A stretch of 64,000 bases of DNA from Lepraria neglecta (lineage: Eukaryota > Ascomycota > Lecanoromycetes > Lecanorales > Stereocaulaceae). The stretch is taken from contig CM065648.1 of assembly GCA_033220425.1 (NCBI GenBank), positions 4,712,001 to 4,776,000 of the forward strand, in the 5' to 3' direction. The translations under genes were made by a program, and so were the position numbers. Position 1 is the first letter of the stretch, and each line of letters starts with the position of its first letter. The notes beneath the pieces are model-generated. The model was not told where the DNA came from. It did no database searches and was given only the letters and a program-made list of their open reading frames with translations. Of this stretch, positions 32,288-45,171 are shown piece by piece.

Positions 32288-32876
32288 CTTGGTTGTACAA
32301 CGGACAATCTACTGCAGAGTTTGAAATGGCTTATGTGGTCCACCAGATGCGTGGATCTCACAGCTAATTTTCTAGGTGATTCTGATTATCGCAATACACA
32401 AGGACCGCAGAAGGCGAAGCGCGCCACCAAGCCGGATCAAATTGCTTCAACCCAGGACTGTAGTCAACCTTCTCTGTACTTCCACCAACTTCCACCTCGA
32501 GAATGAAGCTGAAGCTCACCAACCCTAACACAGCGCTGGTTCGCGAAACTTGGACGGGCGACGGGCCCCGGGAGGCGCTTCGCTGCTCTGTAAGCTCAAT
32601 CAAGCTTGCACACTATCGAGTATAAGCCGTTAGATGCCGTTTGCTAGACGATTGGCGATGTGATAAGGATGTGGTCGCGAAGGATGTTGATGTTTGGTGA
32701 GGGCAAAGCGGAGTTGTGATGCTTAACTCTATCTTTTGCCAAGATGCTTACGTGATCAGCCTCCCCGGCCGAGATATCTCCGGTCCAATGAACATTTGAG
32801 CCGTTGAGGCTCTTCGTTGACATTTCTGACGTGGAGTGAGACTCTCGCGTTCGACGAATACCTAGGCTACACCAAA

Positions 32877-33839
32877 ATGGCAGACGTACGCTCTCTCCTC
32901 CGCAACGAGCGCGCTCAACGCCGCATAAACCACCAGCAAGCAACCTACTCAGCTACAGGGTCTTTGGAGTGTAGCGTATGCCGTATACCACTCAAATCAG
33001 ACCAGGAAGCCTGGACCAAACATCTCAAATCTACGCAACATGCTATGCGTGCAGAGAGACTACGATTGAGCACATCAAAACCACCAGAGCAAGAAGCTAC
33101 ACGGGAAGTAAGCAATGGCAGTAAGAAGCGGAAAGCAAGTGATAGGGAGGATGATTCGCGGAAGAGGACGAAACCAGTCGCGGATGTACCAGGAGGCTTC
33201 TTTGACGAGATGATTGAAGCGAACAATGCAACTACCGAGATGGCAGCTGGACATGTTGAAGATGCACTGGAGACCTCTGATGCACCTACGAAAATCACAC
33301 CACCAACCACAGTCCTTCCATCGCATCCCCTCCTCACGCCACCAGTCCCTGCTCAAGTTGACGAAAATGAGTGGGCATCCTTCGAACGCGACGTCGCTAC
33401 GCCCCCACCCGACCCCTCTTTGCCCTCGGCTTTGACTGCGGAAGCTACCATAATCGCTGCACCTATGACGGCTGCCGAACTAGCGGCGCAGGCACGTGAG
33501 GACGCCAATACTCAAAGTAAGGAGAGGAGGGAAGCTGAGCTTGAAGGCGAGAAGGAAGATGCAGCGAGGGCGCTGGAGGAGGAATTTGATCAGATGGAGG
33601 ATTTGGAGGAGAGGGTTAGGAAACTGAGGGAGAAGCGAGAAGACTTGAGGGCTAAGAGAGCGCAGGAAGCAAACACAGATCAGGCAGAGGCTAGGGAGGG
33701 TAGGATGATAGAGGCAGTGGGTGATGGAGGTGGTGGTGGGGAGATGGAAGACGAGGAAAGTGATGATGATGATGATGAGGATGATGATGAGGATGAGGAT
33801 GAGGATGAGGATGATCAATGGGGTGGTTGGAGTCGGTGA
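32877..33839 (+). CDS. ZNF830/CCDC16-like zinc-finger coiled-coil protein
   Basis: The start is the ATG at 32877 (MADVRSLLRNERAQRRINHQ), giving 320 residues without introns. A C2H2-type finger at about residues 32-54 (CSVCRIPLKSDQEAW, then HLKSTQH) follows the basic start, as in ZNF830/CCDC16. A Lys/Arg-rich nuclear-signal-like stretch (KKRKASDREDDSRKRTKP), the GGFFDE motif, then a WASFERDV segment and a long coiled coil (LEERVRKLREKREDLRAKRA) complete the family pattern. The C-terminus is an Asp/Glu run encoded by GAT/GAG repeats, ending DQWGGWSR. In animals the homologue is nuclear and linked to spliceosome and genome maintenance; the fungal role is not settled. Confidence 0.82.
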   Translation: MADVRSLLRNERAQRRINHQQATYSATGSLECSVCRIPLKSDQEAWTKHLKSTQHAMRAERLRLSTSKPPEQEATREVSNGSKKRKASDREDDSRKRTKPVADVPGGFFDEMIEANNATTEMAAGHVEDALETSDAPTKITPPTTVLPSHPLLTPPVPAQVDENEWASFERDVATPPPDPSLPSALTAEATIIAAPMTAAELAAQAREDANTQSKERREAELEGEKEDAARALEEEFDQMEDLEERVRKLREKREDLRAKRAQEANTDQAEAREGRMIEAVGDGGGGGEMEDEESDDDDDEDDDEDEDEDEDDQWGGWSR

Positions 33840-34440
33840 CGTGAGGGTTCAACATGCATTTGATCAAGCGTTTTAGCGGATATCGACTAAACGGATTTTG
33901 GGGCTTTTCAACTTCCTCGGGATGAGATATAGTGACCGATCCCAGTCTCGACCTATGAACAATGGGACCGTCGGCACTTGTGAAGCATTTAATGAAGAGA
34001 CTATATTGCTCCTCGAGACATCCAGAAGTTGATTGATTCACTCATTTAAGACCGTCATTAGGTCCGAGTCTGCTCTCGCAGCCGTGAACATCGGTCATAG
34101 TCATGCTACACGGAACAAATGCTGACATAGTCCTTGCTTTATTGCAATTTGAATCTTGGACCAGCTCGCTCTCGGTGATGGCAATATCAGGAGTGATCCA
34201 CTAAAAGATCTCGACTGTGCAGAACTGATTCTACTTGTCAAGACGTCCACAATGAGTCACTCGCACTCTTCAGGAGCCTGTATGGAATCGATGTTGCTCA
34301 CGAAAACTTCGTTGGCTGGATATCATGCCGCTCTATGATATCTTAGTTCTCCGTTTCGCTATGTACAAATTCACGATCGAAGTCTTCAACTAGCTCGAGG
34401 GTTGCTCATTTTGGAGCCATCGACATCTCGTGTCGTTCAT
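33840..34440. other. Intergenic stretch between convergent genes
   Basis: The 3' regions of the ZNF830-like and WW/FF genes; no additional gene was recognised. Confidence 0.5.
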
Positions 34441-36218
34441 TCATTCATCACCCATATGGCCCAACAGGCCTTCTTTGCCAACCCTCATTGCCTTTTGAAC
34501 TTCTTCCTCTTCTTCCCGCAACATGCCTTTACTGTACTGTAAGGCGCCTCGCTGCCGTCTCTTTTCATTTTCGACTTGCTTTTGGCGTTCTGCCAGTGCC
34601 ATTTCTCTTCGCTCTCGATCCTGTCTTTCTTTTACTTGAGCCTCGTCTTCAGGTGAGATCTCAAGGTCCGTGGGAGCAGGCGGTAGCGTGGATATGTGAG
34701 CTTCGACAATTGGGTCGCGAATCGATTTTCTGAGGGACATGTAGCGTAGATCCGTCAAGAGGGCTGATGGAAGCGCATTGATTGCCGAGGATTTATTCAG
34801 GGCATGGAGTGGTGTCGATTTGAGCAGCTTGATCAGATCTGCTTTTAATGTGCTTTCTGGAATTTTTAAACGACTGATGTAGTCGCGATACAACTTCTCC
34901 CGATCCTTGTCTGAGATCTTGGTACCACGCATTTCCGCCTCATTTCTGTACTTTCTTCGGAACTCTGGCCAGTACAGTTTCGGCGTAGCGTAAGACTCCA
35001 AGAAGGCAAAGTATGGTATTCGTGGATCTTTCTTCTCCTCCTTCTCACGTTGTTCTCGTAATTGTTGAATTCTGTCCCGACTCCACTCGTCCCAGACCTC
35101 CTTTCTGGACCTCATATTTGGTAAAACGATGTACCGGTCATCTTCGATAATGTGGCCAGCTTCGATGACTTTCTCCCAAGTAGTGTATGGGTTGATTTGG
35201 AAGTCATTGAGCATATCTTTAAACAAAGCCTTGGTATCCTCTTCCGTCAAAGCCAAGCCCTCAGCACCTTCCTCTAGCTCTTCCCCCTCGCCATCTCCGT
35301 ATTCACCAGGATCTAGACCGTAGTCTTTGCCCATGGCAGCGAGTTGATATGCTATGTCATCCTCGTTGAACTCCACCGGCTGCTGGTCATCACCGTCTTC
35401 GGTCTTTTGTCGTTTCGAGCGATGTTCATCATCGTCTTCGTCGTCCGTAACCTCGACCTCCTCAAGCTCTTCGCCGTCGCTATCCACAAGTCTTTGAGTG
35501 GACTCTCGAGGTGCTGGTGCAGGTGCTGCCGAAGCTGTTGGAATTCCATCTTCAGCAGCGGCAAGCTCTGCCTCTGCAGCCGCTTGTTCTGAGCCTTCCA
35601 TGTCACTGCTTCCCCCTTTTTCTTTTCTCATTCGCTTTTCTCGTTCAAGTCGATCAAATTCGACGATGCCTTTCATGACATCTGGAGGGAACTTCCAATA
35701 ACTCTCCCCTTTGTCGGGATTGAACACGAACCGCCTCCCGAGCTTTGTCTGTACAAGGAGCCATGGCGAGCACTCTGGGATAGGGTGTTTCTTCTTCGGT
35801 CGATCTTTAGGCTGATGTCGCTGGTAATTGCTCTGGCCTCCTCTACCTCGGCCTCTTCCTTCATAGTGGTTGTTCTGTCCGAATGGGTGGTTGCCAAGCG
35901 GTCCAAAAGTAGAGGGATTGGGACCAAACCCGTTGTGTTGCTGTCCTAACGCTCCAGCGGTGTGTTCAAAGGGAGGATTCAAGGGAGGCTGTGGGACTTG
36001 CGTAGGTCGAGTGTATGTAGATTTTTGGGTAGCGGCATAGTAGTAATACGAGTGTCCTGCATTAGGCAAGTGAAAGTTAGCAAATCTTCTGCAATCACCG
36101 TAAGCTCGCATATGTGCAAGTTTATACATGCTGGCTTACCGGTGGGGGCTTTATGTTCTGTCCAGCCCTCTGGGAGTGGCAATGTAGGCGCGGCGGGTTT
36201 GTGAGTGCTTTTGAGCAT
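34441..36218 (-). CDS. WW and FF domain splicing protein (Urn1/Dre4-like)
   Basis: Exons are 36218-36140 and 36056-34441, phase 1, giving 564 residues. The intron splits the WW domain: LPLPEGWTEHKAPTG joins HSYYYYAATQKSTYTRP, giving a complete WW. A Gly/Asn/Arg-rich linker and a second WW-like or adaptor segment follow (PWLLVQTKLGRRFVFNPDKG, SYWKFPPDV). An acidic stretch (EELEEVEVTDDEDDDEH) leads to FF-domain sequences at about residues 290-440 (FKDMLNDFQINPYTTWEKV, PYFAFLESYATPKLYWPEFR, ISDKDREKLYRDYISRLK). The C-terminus is a charged helix. This order matches yeast Urn1 and fission yeast Dre4, spliceosome-associated proteins. Ortholog naming is likely but not certain. Confidence 0.85.
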
Positions 36219-36833
36219 CCTCCAAGTCTCGTTGGAGTCTGTAAGCAGGAAAAAACACCTTTTCGAAGAAACAGTCGGTCAAAGAACGAGGGCATGGTAA
36301 GGCTGAATCAAAGCGGAACCGAAGCCGCGACTTCTTGACAGCTCGCCTCGACATACTTTTCATCCGACAACGGAACATTTTCAACTCAGGTTGATTCAAA
36401 CCTACGGCAAAGACTTGATTAGCTGAATTGCTTAATGCTTTAGCTTGCAAAGAGCCTCGGTCCGGCCTTTTTGTCATACACGAGCCGCGATCTTGCAAGA
36501 CAACGCTCACATGTTACAAGAAAGACCAGAGTGGTCCTCTAGACGCAACAACTTTTTAAGATAGTCCGCTTCGATCTTGGTGTTTTAATTATAGACTGAG
36601 CTCAACATTCAACACTAGAGCATTGCTGAGCTTGGCAAATTGGGGTGACATGATGTGACAAGAAGTGTATGATTACAGCAGTTGAAGCGAGACTGTTTGG
36701 CAAGGAGGCATAAATTCAGAGTCGTCATACCGATCGACAGGTCTACTAGGTACGAAGTCTTCCAAGCTAGAAGTCTGGGCTCAAGTTGGTGGATGATCTG
36801 GAGAATACATGTCAATCCTAAGAGTATCATACA
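36219..36833. other. Intergenic stretch, no gene seen
   Basis: This is the upstream region of the WW/FF gene and the 3' flank of the NMNAT gene. Small open frames are present but unsupported. Confidence 0.45.
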
Positions 36834-38561
36834 TCATGAAGGCGATACGGCCGCATCTGTCTTCCCACTTCCTTCCTTCTCTTTCCCATGCGTACTGGAG
36901 CTGGCTGCCGCAGTATTTGAATCGTCTCGATAAAGACGATTCCGGGAAATATACTCCACAACAGCAGGCGGCGTCAAGTACTGTACTGACATATCTCTCT
37001 TGAGGAACAACCTGTATAAAACCGAGTAAGCCTTCATGATTCTCAGTTAACAAAATCACAAATCTCTACATACCGAAGCTTTGTGCTGCTGATGTCGTTT
37101 TGTATCAATTGCTATTTCCAGTCAATTTTCCATCAACGAAAGCCAGGGAAATCGACCTACTGGAATGACGAATATGTTGTCCTTCCACTGCGTCAATGAT
37201 GAAAGCGCGTTCTGGACGTCGCTACCAGCTCGTTCCACAATCATACTTCCATATCTTCCGAGAATATGATCCAAGTCTTGAGGACTCCACACGCCGGGAG
37301 TCGTCATAGTTTCCAGAAGGTCTGAAAGAGCATTAGCACTGGCAAGGATCGCAAGAATCTGATATGAGCATAGCTTACCTGCTCCAGCAAGGAGACAAAT
37401 CCGCACATGCTTTCGATTTCCTTCTTTCGTCATGAAGCCGCCTCTCACAACATTGAGTTCGTAGTCCGCATGATCCAAGACCTAGAGTATGTGTCAAACT
37501 TGGGCATCAAAGCGTGTTTGAATTAAAGCAAGTCTCACCTGGGCTGTCGGTGTATATTCTTTCTGCAGACACTCGAAAGAGTCCAGCATGATCCAATCTG
37601 AAGTCTAGGAAAATTTAATACTTCGAGAGTCAGCTAGAGGCTTCGGACTTACTTCCACAGCGATCTCACACATTCTTAGCCTATGCTCCGCGCTTGCAAG
37701 CCCAGCCTGATGACACGGATTAGCAAAATGCCATGCAATAATGCAACTCGATCGACGACTATTGTCACTGACTTTTTTGTAAGCATCGCTGACTGGCGAG
37801 AGGTATCCTATTACATTCATCAGCACACAACCGAAGGTCGCAAGTCTTTCGTTTGAATACCTCCAACGATCTCGAACTCTGTTCTGCTGAATCGTACGTA
37901 GTCTTGGGCCATTCTGAGCTCCTGTTAGTAAAAGCGTCTTTAAACTTTTCCTCAGGGATTCTTACTCAAACATCCTGGAAAAAGAGTTGCACATTTCAGT
38001 TCACGGTCAAAATTGTTGACAGCTTAAACATGATCACAAACCTCAAATGAAGGAAAGTGATGGGCGAGACTAGGGTGGTTAGCTTGAGATATCATGGTGT
38101 AAGGGACATTGTCTCAACTGACAGGACCCGCAAGCCATCAAAACTAATGGTGTCTTGGTAGAATCGTTCAGAGTCCTGAGCCGGCCTGTGGGGAAAGTAT
38201 AGTCTTCAAGGCTCGCTGGCAAAGACGGAGTTATGTGCCCATCAGTTATGGGCGATCCAGCTACGTTCGGGGACCCCATTCCAGCTGTTCCCGGCTGAGT
38301 TGAGTCCATCTTCGACGCTCCAAGGCACCAGGGCACAGCTGTAACAAAACCTCTAGGATATGAACTTCTTGTAAGGCGTAGATTGAATCCTCTAGCGTTT
38401 GATTTTCCGTGGAAGGCCGGTGTTGTGCTTGTAAATCCGACGGACAGCGCTCGTTGAAAGTCCCGGGGAAAGAAGAGAGGGTTGCGAGGATTGTGAAGTA
38501 CGGAAGATCTTTGTTGGGTGCGGATTATTATAGAATGGAAGAAGCCTCTCGAAATTATCAT
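36834..38561 (-). CDS. NMA1: Nicotinamide/nicotinate mononucleotide adenylyltransferase
   Basis: Eleven short exons can be chained by splice signals. Conserved blocks in order: KTPLVLMACGS joined to FSPITFLHLRMF (nucleotide-binding G-S-F-x-P-x-T-x-x-H), MAQDYVRF, TEFEIVGGYLSPVSDAYKK, AGLASAEHRLRMCEIAVE, SDWIMLDSFE, DHADYELNVVRGGF, RICLLAGADLLETMTTPGVW, HILGRYGSMIVERAGSDVQ and finally the ISSTKLR motif, with LFLKRDMSVQYLTPPAVVEY before the tail. This is the eukaryotic NMNAT that joins NMN or NaMN with ATP to make NAD(+) or its deamido form. The first ATG (38561) gives an Arg-rich N-terminal extension resembling a mitochondrial presequence; a later Met (MDSTQPGTAG) could start a shorter form. 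Ten introns is unusually many for this neighbourhood. Confidence 0.9.
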
Positions 38562-39318
38562 TGACAAGAGTTCATGTGGGGTTCATGAGAATGCCTGGAC
38601 TACCGGAGATAATCTGAGTCATTTGTTCATAGGCAGCAATTGGCCTGTGAAAGTGATAAATGAGAAAACAATGTTAGCGTAATGTCTAGGCGCCATTTGG
38701 ATCTCTTTGTCTGGTTTACTCTCCCAATTGTAGCAACGGGGAAAGACGAGAAGGCAGAAGTGAAGCAAGTAAGGTTGGGAAAGGCTGGATAAGTGTCATT
38801 GCGTTCAAGGGTTCACTCCACTAGTGGCGTACGATTTAGCCGAAGACCAGTATCTTTAAGCCTTGCTCTGGCGAGCTTTATTGCACCGCACGTCAAAGCA
38901 CCCAATAGTTCAACGTTCTCGACATCTACAGCTCTACCTTATTTATTGAACATACACTACGCCACACATTCATTAACACGTGGAGACTTCAATGACACTT
39001 CAGATGTGCTAAGACGGCAGCGGCAGTGAAGTCCCTGATTCACTTCTCCGCTTAATGGAGGGTTAAACCAATGGGCCCAGCTCCTTCCTTAAAGTTCGAA
39101 CCCTCTCTCGACAACAACACCACTTCATCACACTCTTCTTCTGCATCTAGGTAGCTCCACCCTCTTACTTCTTTACCATCAGCTTTTGTCTTTTCTGAGC
39201 TCAACGAGCAGCGGCACCCACCCTTCTTCTCCCCGCACTGCCCAACCTCATCACTACCCATATTGCGGGTCCTTTTCCAAGGCATCGTTGCTGGCGTTCA
39301 TCATAGACTCAGTTTCTC
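38562..39318. promoter_or_regulatory. Divergent intergenic region (NMNAT / UFD4)
   Basis: About 760 bp separate the oppositely oriented starts and should carry both promoters. A CT-rich leader (CTACCCTCTTACTTC-like runs) precedes the UFD4 ATG. No specific elements were recognised. Confidence 0.4.
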
Positions 39319-42300
39319 ATGTCTTCCAGGGTGACTCGCTCTGCAACGAAGCTTGCAGCTGGATCTTCGTCGGCAGCTGTCACCCCACCCAACAACTCGA
39401 CGGTCTCTCACCCTCCATCTAAATCTCGCAAACGCAAAGCAGATCGTGATCCTAGTCCCGACGATACAACTACTTCTGCAAAGGCCCCACCAGCTCAGCG
39501 TGCGAAGAAGCCAAAGATAGCAACGGAGGAACCACCAACACCTGCTGCACCTAAGCCTCGTCGGAAAGGTACCAAGCAACCAGCCAATATGGCAAAGCCA
39601 GGGTTAGGAAGGTCTTTTGCATGTATGTGGATACTTACTGATTGCAAGCAGCTCATCTTCCAGTAATTCTGGCGAGAAAGAAAAGTCTCCACCCGCTGTA
39701 CCTGACACCTCACGTCGAAAGTCGAGTCGAGGAGATAAGAAGACTGCTCAGGGTATGCAACGCCAGCGTCAGTTATGCGGCCAGAGCTAACAGCCATGAA
39801 GATCCGGAATCATCGTCCCTACCTACTGCATCTACCAAGCGATCCAAGAAGGCCCCCACAAAGAAGACGGAAGACATTGTGATGAAGGACCCAGAAGAGA
39901 CGCCTAAAAACATTCCTAAGCGTACCACCGACGCTGAGGGAGATGCAGATCCCAGTGACGAGGATGGAGCAGAAGCCCGGAGACGATACGATGATGACGA
40001 CGATGACGCTGATGATCCATTCCGAGGAGGTTACCTTGGTGGTGGACCACACGCTAGCATGTCCAGCACTCTGCGAGCCTTGAGTGGCTACGTGTCTGGG
40101 GTATCGCAACGTCTACGAGATATTCTCAGCAATCTAAGACAAAAGGACGACCCTTCTGTTCAATTGATAGCCCTGCAAGAGCTTTCCGAGATCCTACTTG
40201 TCTCAAATGAGGACAATCTATCCGGCCATTTCTCTCCCGATCAGTTCGTGAAAGAGCTTGTGACATTGATGCAGCCAAGCGAGTTTGGGGAAGAAAATCC
40301 TGAGATGATGCTTTATGCATGCCGCTGCATCGCCAACCTAATGGAAGCTTTACCTCCATCCGCGGCTAACGTTGTCTACGGCGGTGCTGTGCCAATACTG
40401 TGCCAGAAGCTGTTAGAGATTCACTTCATAGACCTCGCCGAGCAGGCCTTGAGCGTAAGTTTTGAGATCACAGGAACGACGATAAAAATGCTAATGTAGA
40501 ACTAGACTTTGGAAAAGATATCTGCTGAGTTTCCTTCTGCAATCGTTCGCGAGGGAGGTCTCACTGCCTGCCTGACATACCTCGACTTTTTCCCCACGAG
40601 CACGCAGAGGACCGCGGTGACAACAGCTGCAAATTGCTGCAAAAACATTCCCCAGGATTCTTTCCCTGTGATTCGAGATGTTATGCCTATACTTTTGAAT
40701 GTCTTGTCAAGCAGCGACCAGAAAGTCGTGGAACAGGGGTCCATTTGCGTCTCGAGAGTAGTGGAGAGTTTCAAGTATCAGCAAGACAAGCTGGAAGTGC
40801 TTGTTAGCCCTGATCTGCTCAGAGCCATCCGGCGACTACTTCAGCCAGGTACCACAAATCTGATTGGGCCGAACATCCATACGCAATTCCTACGCGTCCT
40901 TTCCATCACTGCACGGGCTAGCCCTACTTTGTCTGCGGAGCTCTTCAAGATGGACATTGTTGACACCCTCTACCAAATCTTGACTGGTGTATCGCCCCCA
41001 AGTGGTCTGGAGGATGTGGCATCTCGAATCGACAGCGTCTTCATCATGCAAGCTTTGATCCACCGGCCACGAGAGCAGATCTCTGAGACTCTCAACGTGA
41101 TTTGTGAGCTGCTTCCTGCAGTCCAGAACGCGAGCCTTTCTTTTCAAGGTGATTCATACGACCGAGGCTTTTCGGCAGATGGATCGCCATCGCACTTGGA
41201 TAGCGGCTCCATAGCTTCTCACAACGCTGAGCGTGTTGAGCTCCTAGGAGACTGCAAAGAAGAGCTCAAGCGATTCGCTATTGTGCTGTTCCCGACATTG
41301 ACCGACGCCTATTCCAGCACTGTCAACCTTGTCGTTCGCCAAAAAGTTCTGCTAGCCCAGCTGAAGATGCTTTCCACCCTCGACACGTCGATCTTAGAAG
41401 ACGCTCTTCGCACAGTGCCTTACGCTTCATATTTGGCGTCAATACTGTCACAAGAAGATCACCCTTCTCTGGTGACATCGGCCTTAAAAGCTGCAGACCT
41501 CCTTCTCAACCGGTTGCCTTCAATTTACGGCTACCAATTCTATCGCGAAGGTGTTATGGCAGAAGTCTCCAAGCTTGCTAACAAACCTACAACAAAGCTT
41601 GAGAGCAAGCCAAAGGCAATCAAACCAGATCCCGAGACAGAGGCCACGAAAGCCAAACCTGCGACCGTCGATGCCGCTCCAGGGCAGCCCAGTGCCACAA
41701 ACGATGAGCCTTCTGAGGATGACAGTGACCAAGATGGTGAGGATGATGAAGACGATGGGGAAGATGGAGGAGATGATGATGACGAGGATGGACCTCGTGA
41801 AATACGCGACGATATCTCCCCTTCGCCCTCCGACTCGTCTTCCTCTAGCCAAAACTATCCAATGCCCTCTCTTGCAACCGACTATGATATCAACGTTTTC
41901 CGAGCCAAGAAGTTTTTGGAGGTATATGAGACCGCAAAGGCAAAGGATGTGCGTGACAAGGCGTCTGCGATTCTGACAGAACTCCAAACCCTGGCCGCCG
42001 ATATTGAAAATTGTTATATTGGTGACGGAAATGGTGACGGTACAAAGCTCTTCACCCAGCTTTCCAAACACTTCCATGGAGATGCTTTGGAGACGGTTAC
42101 GAGCTCCGAATTACTCCACTCTGAAGTCGTCCGTGTTCTCCTAGATGTCTTTAGCAGCTCTGAAGGTCAGTCTAATCCCTAACCCGTTACAAAGTCCAAT
42201 TGGTTGACACCCCTTTTAGAAGGCGTAAACGCAAATGCTAGAACAGAGTTTCTAGAAGTCTTCATGACGGCGCCGAATCATACCTCAACAGGGAAAGGCG

Positions 42301-45171
42301 TGCCTGCAACGCCCTTCAGCGTCTTCGTCCACAAACTTCAAGATCTCCTTAGTCGTGCTGAACATTTTGAGGTCCTAACAGTTCATCACAACGCACTAGA
42401 CAACAACCGCAGCAGCCCTGCGTCAATGCTATCAAAGCAGCTCCGTCTAAAGCTCGTTGCTGACGACGATGCTGAGATGCCTAGGCCATATAAGAATCTC
42501 ATGATCTCCATACATGCAATCGCGACATTCAAGGCCTTGGATGACTATCTGCGGCCTCGGATTAGCTTGTCAGAACGGCCTAGAAGTGCAAGACACCGAG
42601 AAGGGGTATCGAATGCTCTGGCTACTTTTGCTGCAGCTGCTGGGGTGCCAAATCCTCATCATAGACTGGCAGAACGTGCCGCTGCTGCCAGTGGAGATGC
42701 CCCATCGCTTTCGACCCCATCTGATCCTGCCGCTACAAGCCGAGCGGCCCGAAAAGCTGCTAGGTCAAAGAAAAATCCTTCGACCTCGGATTCCACTCCG
42801 GCAAAAGAGAAGTCGACTTCGACGCGTCGATCTAGCCGGAGACATCAACCAGCTGAGCCCAGCCCTTCAGACTTATCTGCCCCAGCTCCAGAGCGAGTGC
42901 AGACTCCACTAGAGTGTGCGGATGAGAGACAAATGTCTGACGAAGATGACATTGATGACAGTAGTGCTTTGGATGCTATCGTGGACGATCTAGAAGACGG
43001 TATGGAGCGTGAACAGCTACCAGAGCCTACGGCTGTCAATATGGAGATAGCTTCGACCGGAAAAGTTACTGCTCGCAAAGAAGACGGGACCCGGGTTGCA
43101 ACTCCCTCCCATAATTCAATAGCATCTTCGCACGGTCCGCTAGGCTCACGTAGTCGAGATCACTTGACTGCGGGCATCAATTCTTCTGCAGCGGGTCGTG
43201 CCATGTCGTATGCAGCAGCTATCCAAGCAGTGCCACAAGATTGGCACATCGAGTTCAGCATTGAGGATCAACGCATACCCAACGAGACAACAATCTACCG
43301 CGCTGTCCATTACAACAAGCCCCAGCCTGCGGATCATTCGCCTCGTAATGTGTGGTCTGCTATCCATACCGTCAAGTTCAAGCGAGTACCGGGTCCTCCA
43401 CCGCCCGAGTCTGCATCGCTAAAGCCTCTTTCAGGGACAGCATCGACGGCAGATTCCTCCGGCATGCCACCCTCTCTGCATGAGCATCCGGCAACGTCAA
43501 AGATTCTACGCCTGCTCAATATATTCCATGAGATGAATGCCAATCTGGATGATGTATTAGACGACAGCAAAGCGAGTTTGACTGTCAAGGCAGAACCCGT
43601 GGCTCAGTTTGTCAACACTAAATTGACCGCGAAACTCAACCGGCAGCTGGAAGAGCCACTAATAGTGGCGAGTAATTGTCTACCCAGTTGGAGTGAAGAC
43701 CTTGCACGACTTTATCCATTCCTCTTTCCTTTTGAGACTCGTCACCTATTTCTTCAATCCACCTCCTTCGGATATGCCCGCTCAATGACTAGATGGCAAA
43801 ACCAGTCCGCAGAAGAGAACCGACGAGATCGTCACCGCGATGATCGGCCATTCATGGGACGCTTGCAGCGACAGAAGGTCCGCATATCCCGCACTCGGAT
43901 GCTTGAATCTGCCATGAAAGTGATGGAGCTCTATGGTGGCTCAGCCAGTGTACTAGAGGTTGAGTACTTTGAAGAGGTTGGTACGGGTCTGGGGCCGACA
44001 CTCGAGTTCTATTCCACCGTTTCGAAGGAATTCTCCAAAAAGAGGACCAAACTATGGAGAGAAAATGACGCCAACGAGAACGACGAGTACGCCTTTGGAA
44101 AACTGGGGATGTTCCCTGCCCCCATGACCGTCGAGCAGACTGAAACAGAGGGAGGCAAGAAGATCCTCAACCAGTTTAAGATGCTTGGCAAGTTTATTGC
44201 GAGATCTATGCTCGATTCCCGCATTATCGACGTTTCGCTCAACCCGACATTCTTCCGCGTTGGCGATCAGCCAAGCACTATCCCTCTGTCTTTGGGGGCA
44301 GTGAAGACCGTCGACAGCCAGCTTGCAAAGAGCCTCAAGCTTCTCAAGCAATACGCCAGCGCAAAGAAAGATATCGATAGGAAGCATGTACCAAATGCTC
44401 AGAAAGCACAAGCTGCGCGCCAATTCGTAATTGACGGCGCACACATTGAGGATCTTGGTCTGGACTTCACTCTGCCAGGGTACCCAGCGATCGAGCTGAT
44501 CCCAAATGGGTCTAACACATCCGTGACAATGGACAATGTTGCATCCTATGTGGACAAGGTCATTGATATGACCCTTGGCAGTGGTGTGCAACGACAAGTG
44601 GACCAATTCAGGGCAGGATTTTCCGAGGTATTCCCATACTCGGCGCTGAAGGCGTTCACGCCTGGTGAGCTGGTCATGCTCTTTGGACGAGTCGAAGAGG
44701 ACTGGAGTATTGAAAGTAGGTCAAACATGGATCTTGAGGAAATGAAATTGGCTTACCTAGCAACCAGCTCTCCTTGATTCGATCAAAGCAGACCACGGTT
44801 TCAACATGGACAGCAAGAGCGTGCGTAACCTGCTTCAGACAATGAGCGAGCTGTCACCGCCTGAGAGACGAGACTTCTTGCAATTCGTTACTGGGAGTCC
44901 TAAACTACCTATCGGTGGTAAGTGCTGAAGTCTCATCACCCAAACTTTGTGTATAGCTGCTAATCCAGCTACAGGCTTCAAGAGCCTCAACCCCATGTTC
45001 ACGGTGGTGTGCAAACCAAGCGAGCCACCATACACATCTGACGATTTCTTGATTTCCGTCATGACTTGTGCAAACTACGTTAAGCTTCCTGACTACTCGA
45101 CCCTGAATGTCCTACGCGAGCGACTTCTTACCGCCATACACGAAGGCCAAGGAGCCTTCCATTTGTCATGA
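39319..45171 (+). CDS. UFD4: HECT-type E3 ubiquitin ligase Ufd4 (TRIP12 family)
   Basis: Seven exons join in frame: 39319-39602, 39652-39752, 39802-40454, 40506-42165, 42220-44715, 44768-44917 and 44975-45171, giving 1846 residues. The N-terminus is basic and disordered (SSRVTRSATKLAAG). An armadillo-like helical region begins near residue 225 (RLRDILSNLRQKDDPSVQLI, LYACRCIANLMEALP) and extends to about 700. Acidic and Ser-rich linkers follow. The HECT domain fills the last 380 residues: LEVEYFEEVGTGLGPTLEFY, FKMLGKFIARSMLDSR, TLLDSIKADHGF and the catalytic Cys in MTCANYVKLPDYST near residue 1812. It catalyses polyubiquitination in the ubiquitin-fusion and N-degron pathways. The first two introns (49 nt each) were set by frame restoration and are less certain than the rest. 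Confidence 0.94.

Noticed and set aside
31643-32506. 287-codon plus-strand open frame
   Set aside because: Antisense to the PHD region of the Bye1-like gene; hydrophobic only because it mirrors Lys/Glu-rich codons.
33480-33839. Trinucleotide GAT/GAG run as a possible microsatellite of special interest
   Set aside because: It simply encodes the acidic tail of the ZNF830-like protein, common in this family.
41520-42077. 185-codon minus-strand open frame
   Set aside because: Antisense shadow of the acidic linker of the UFD4 gene.
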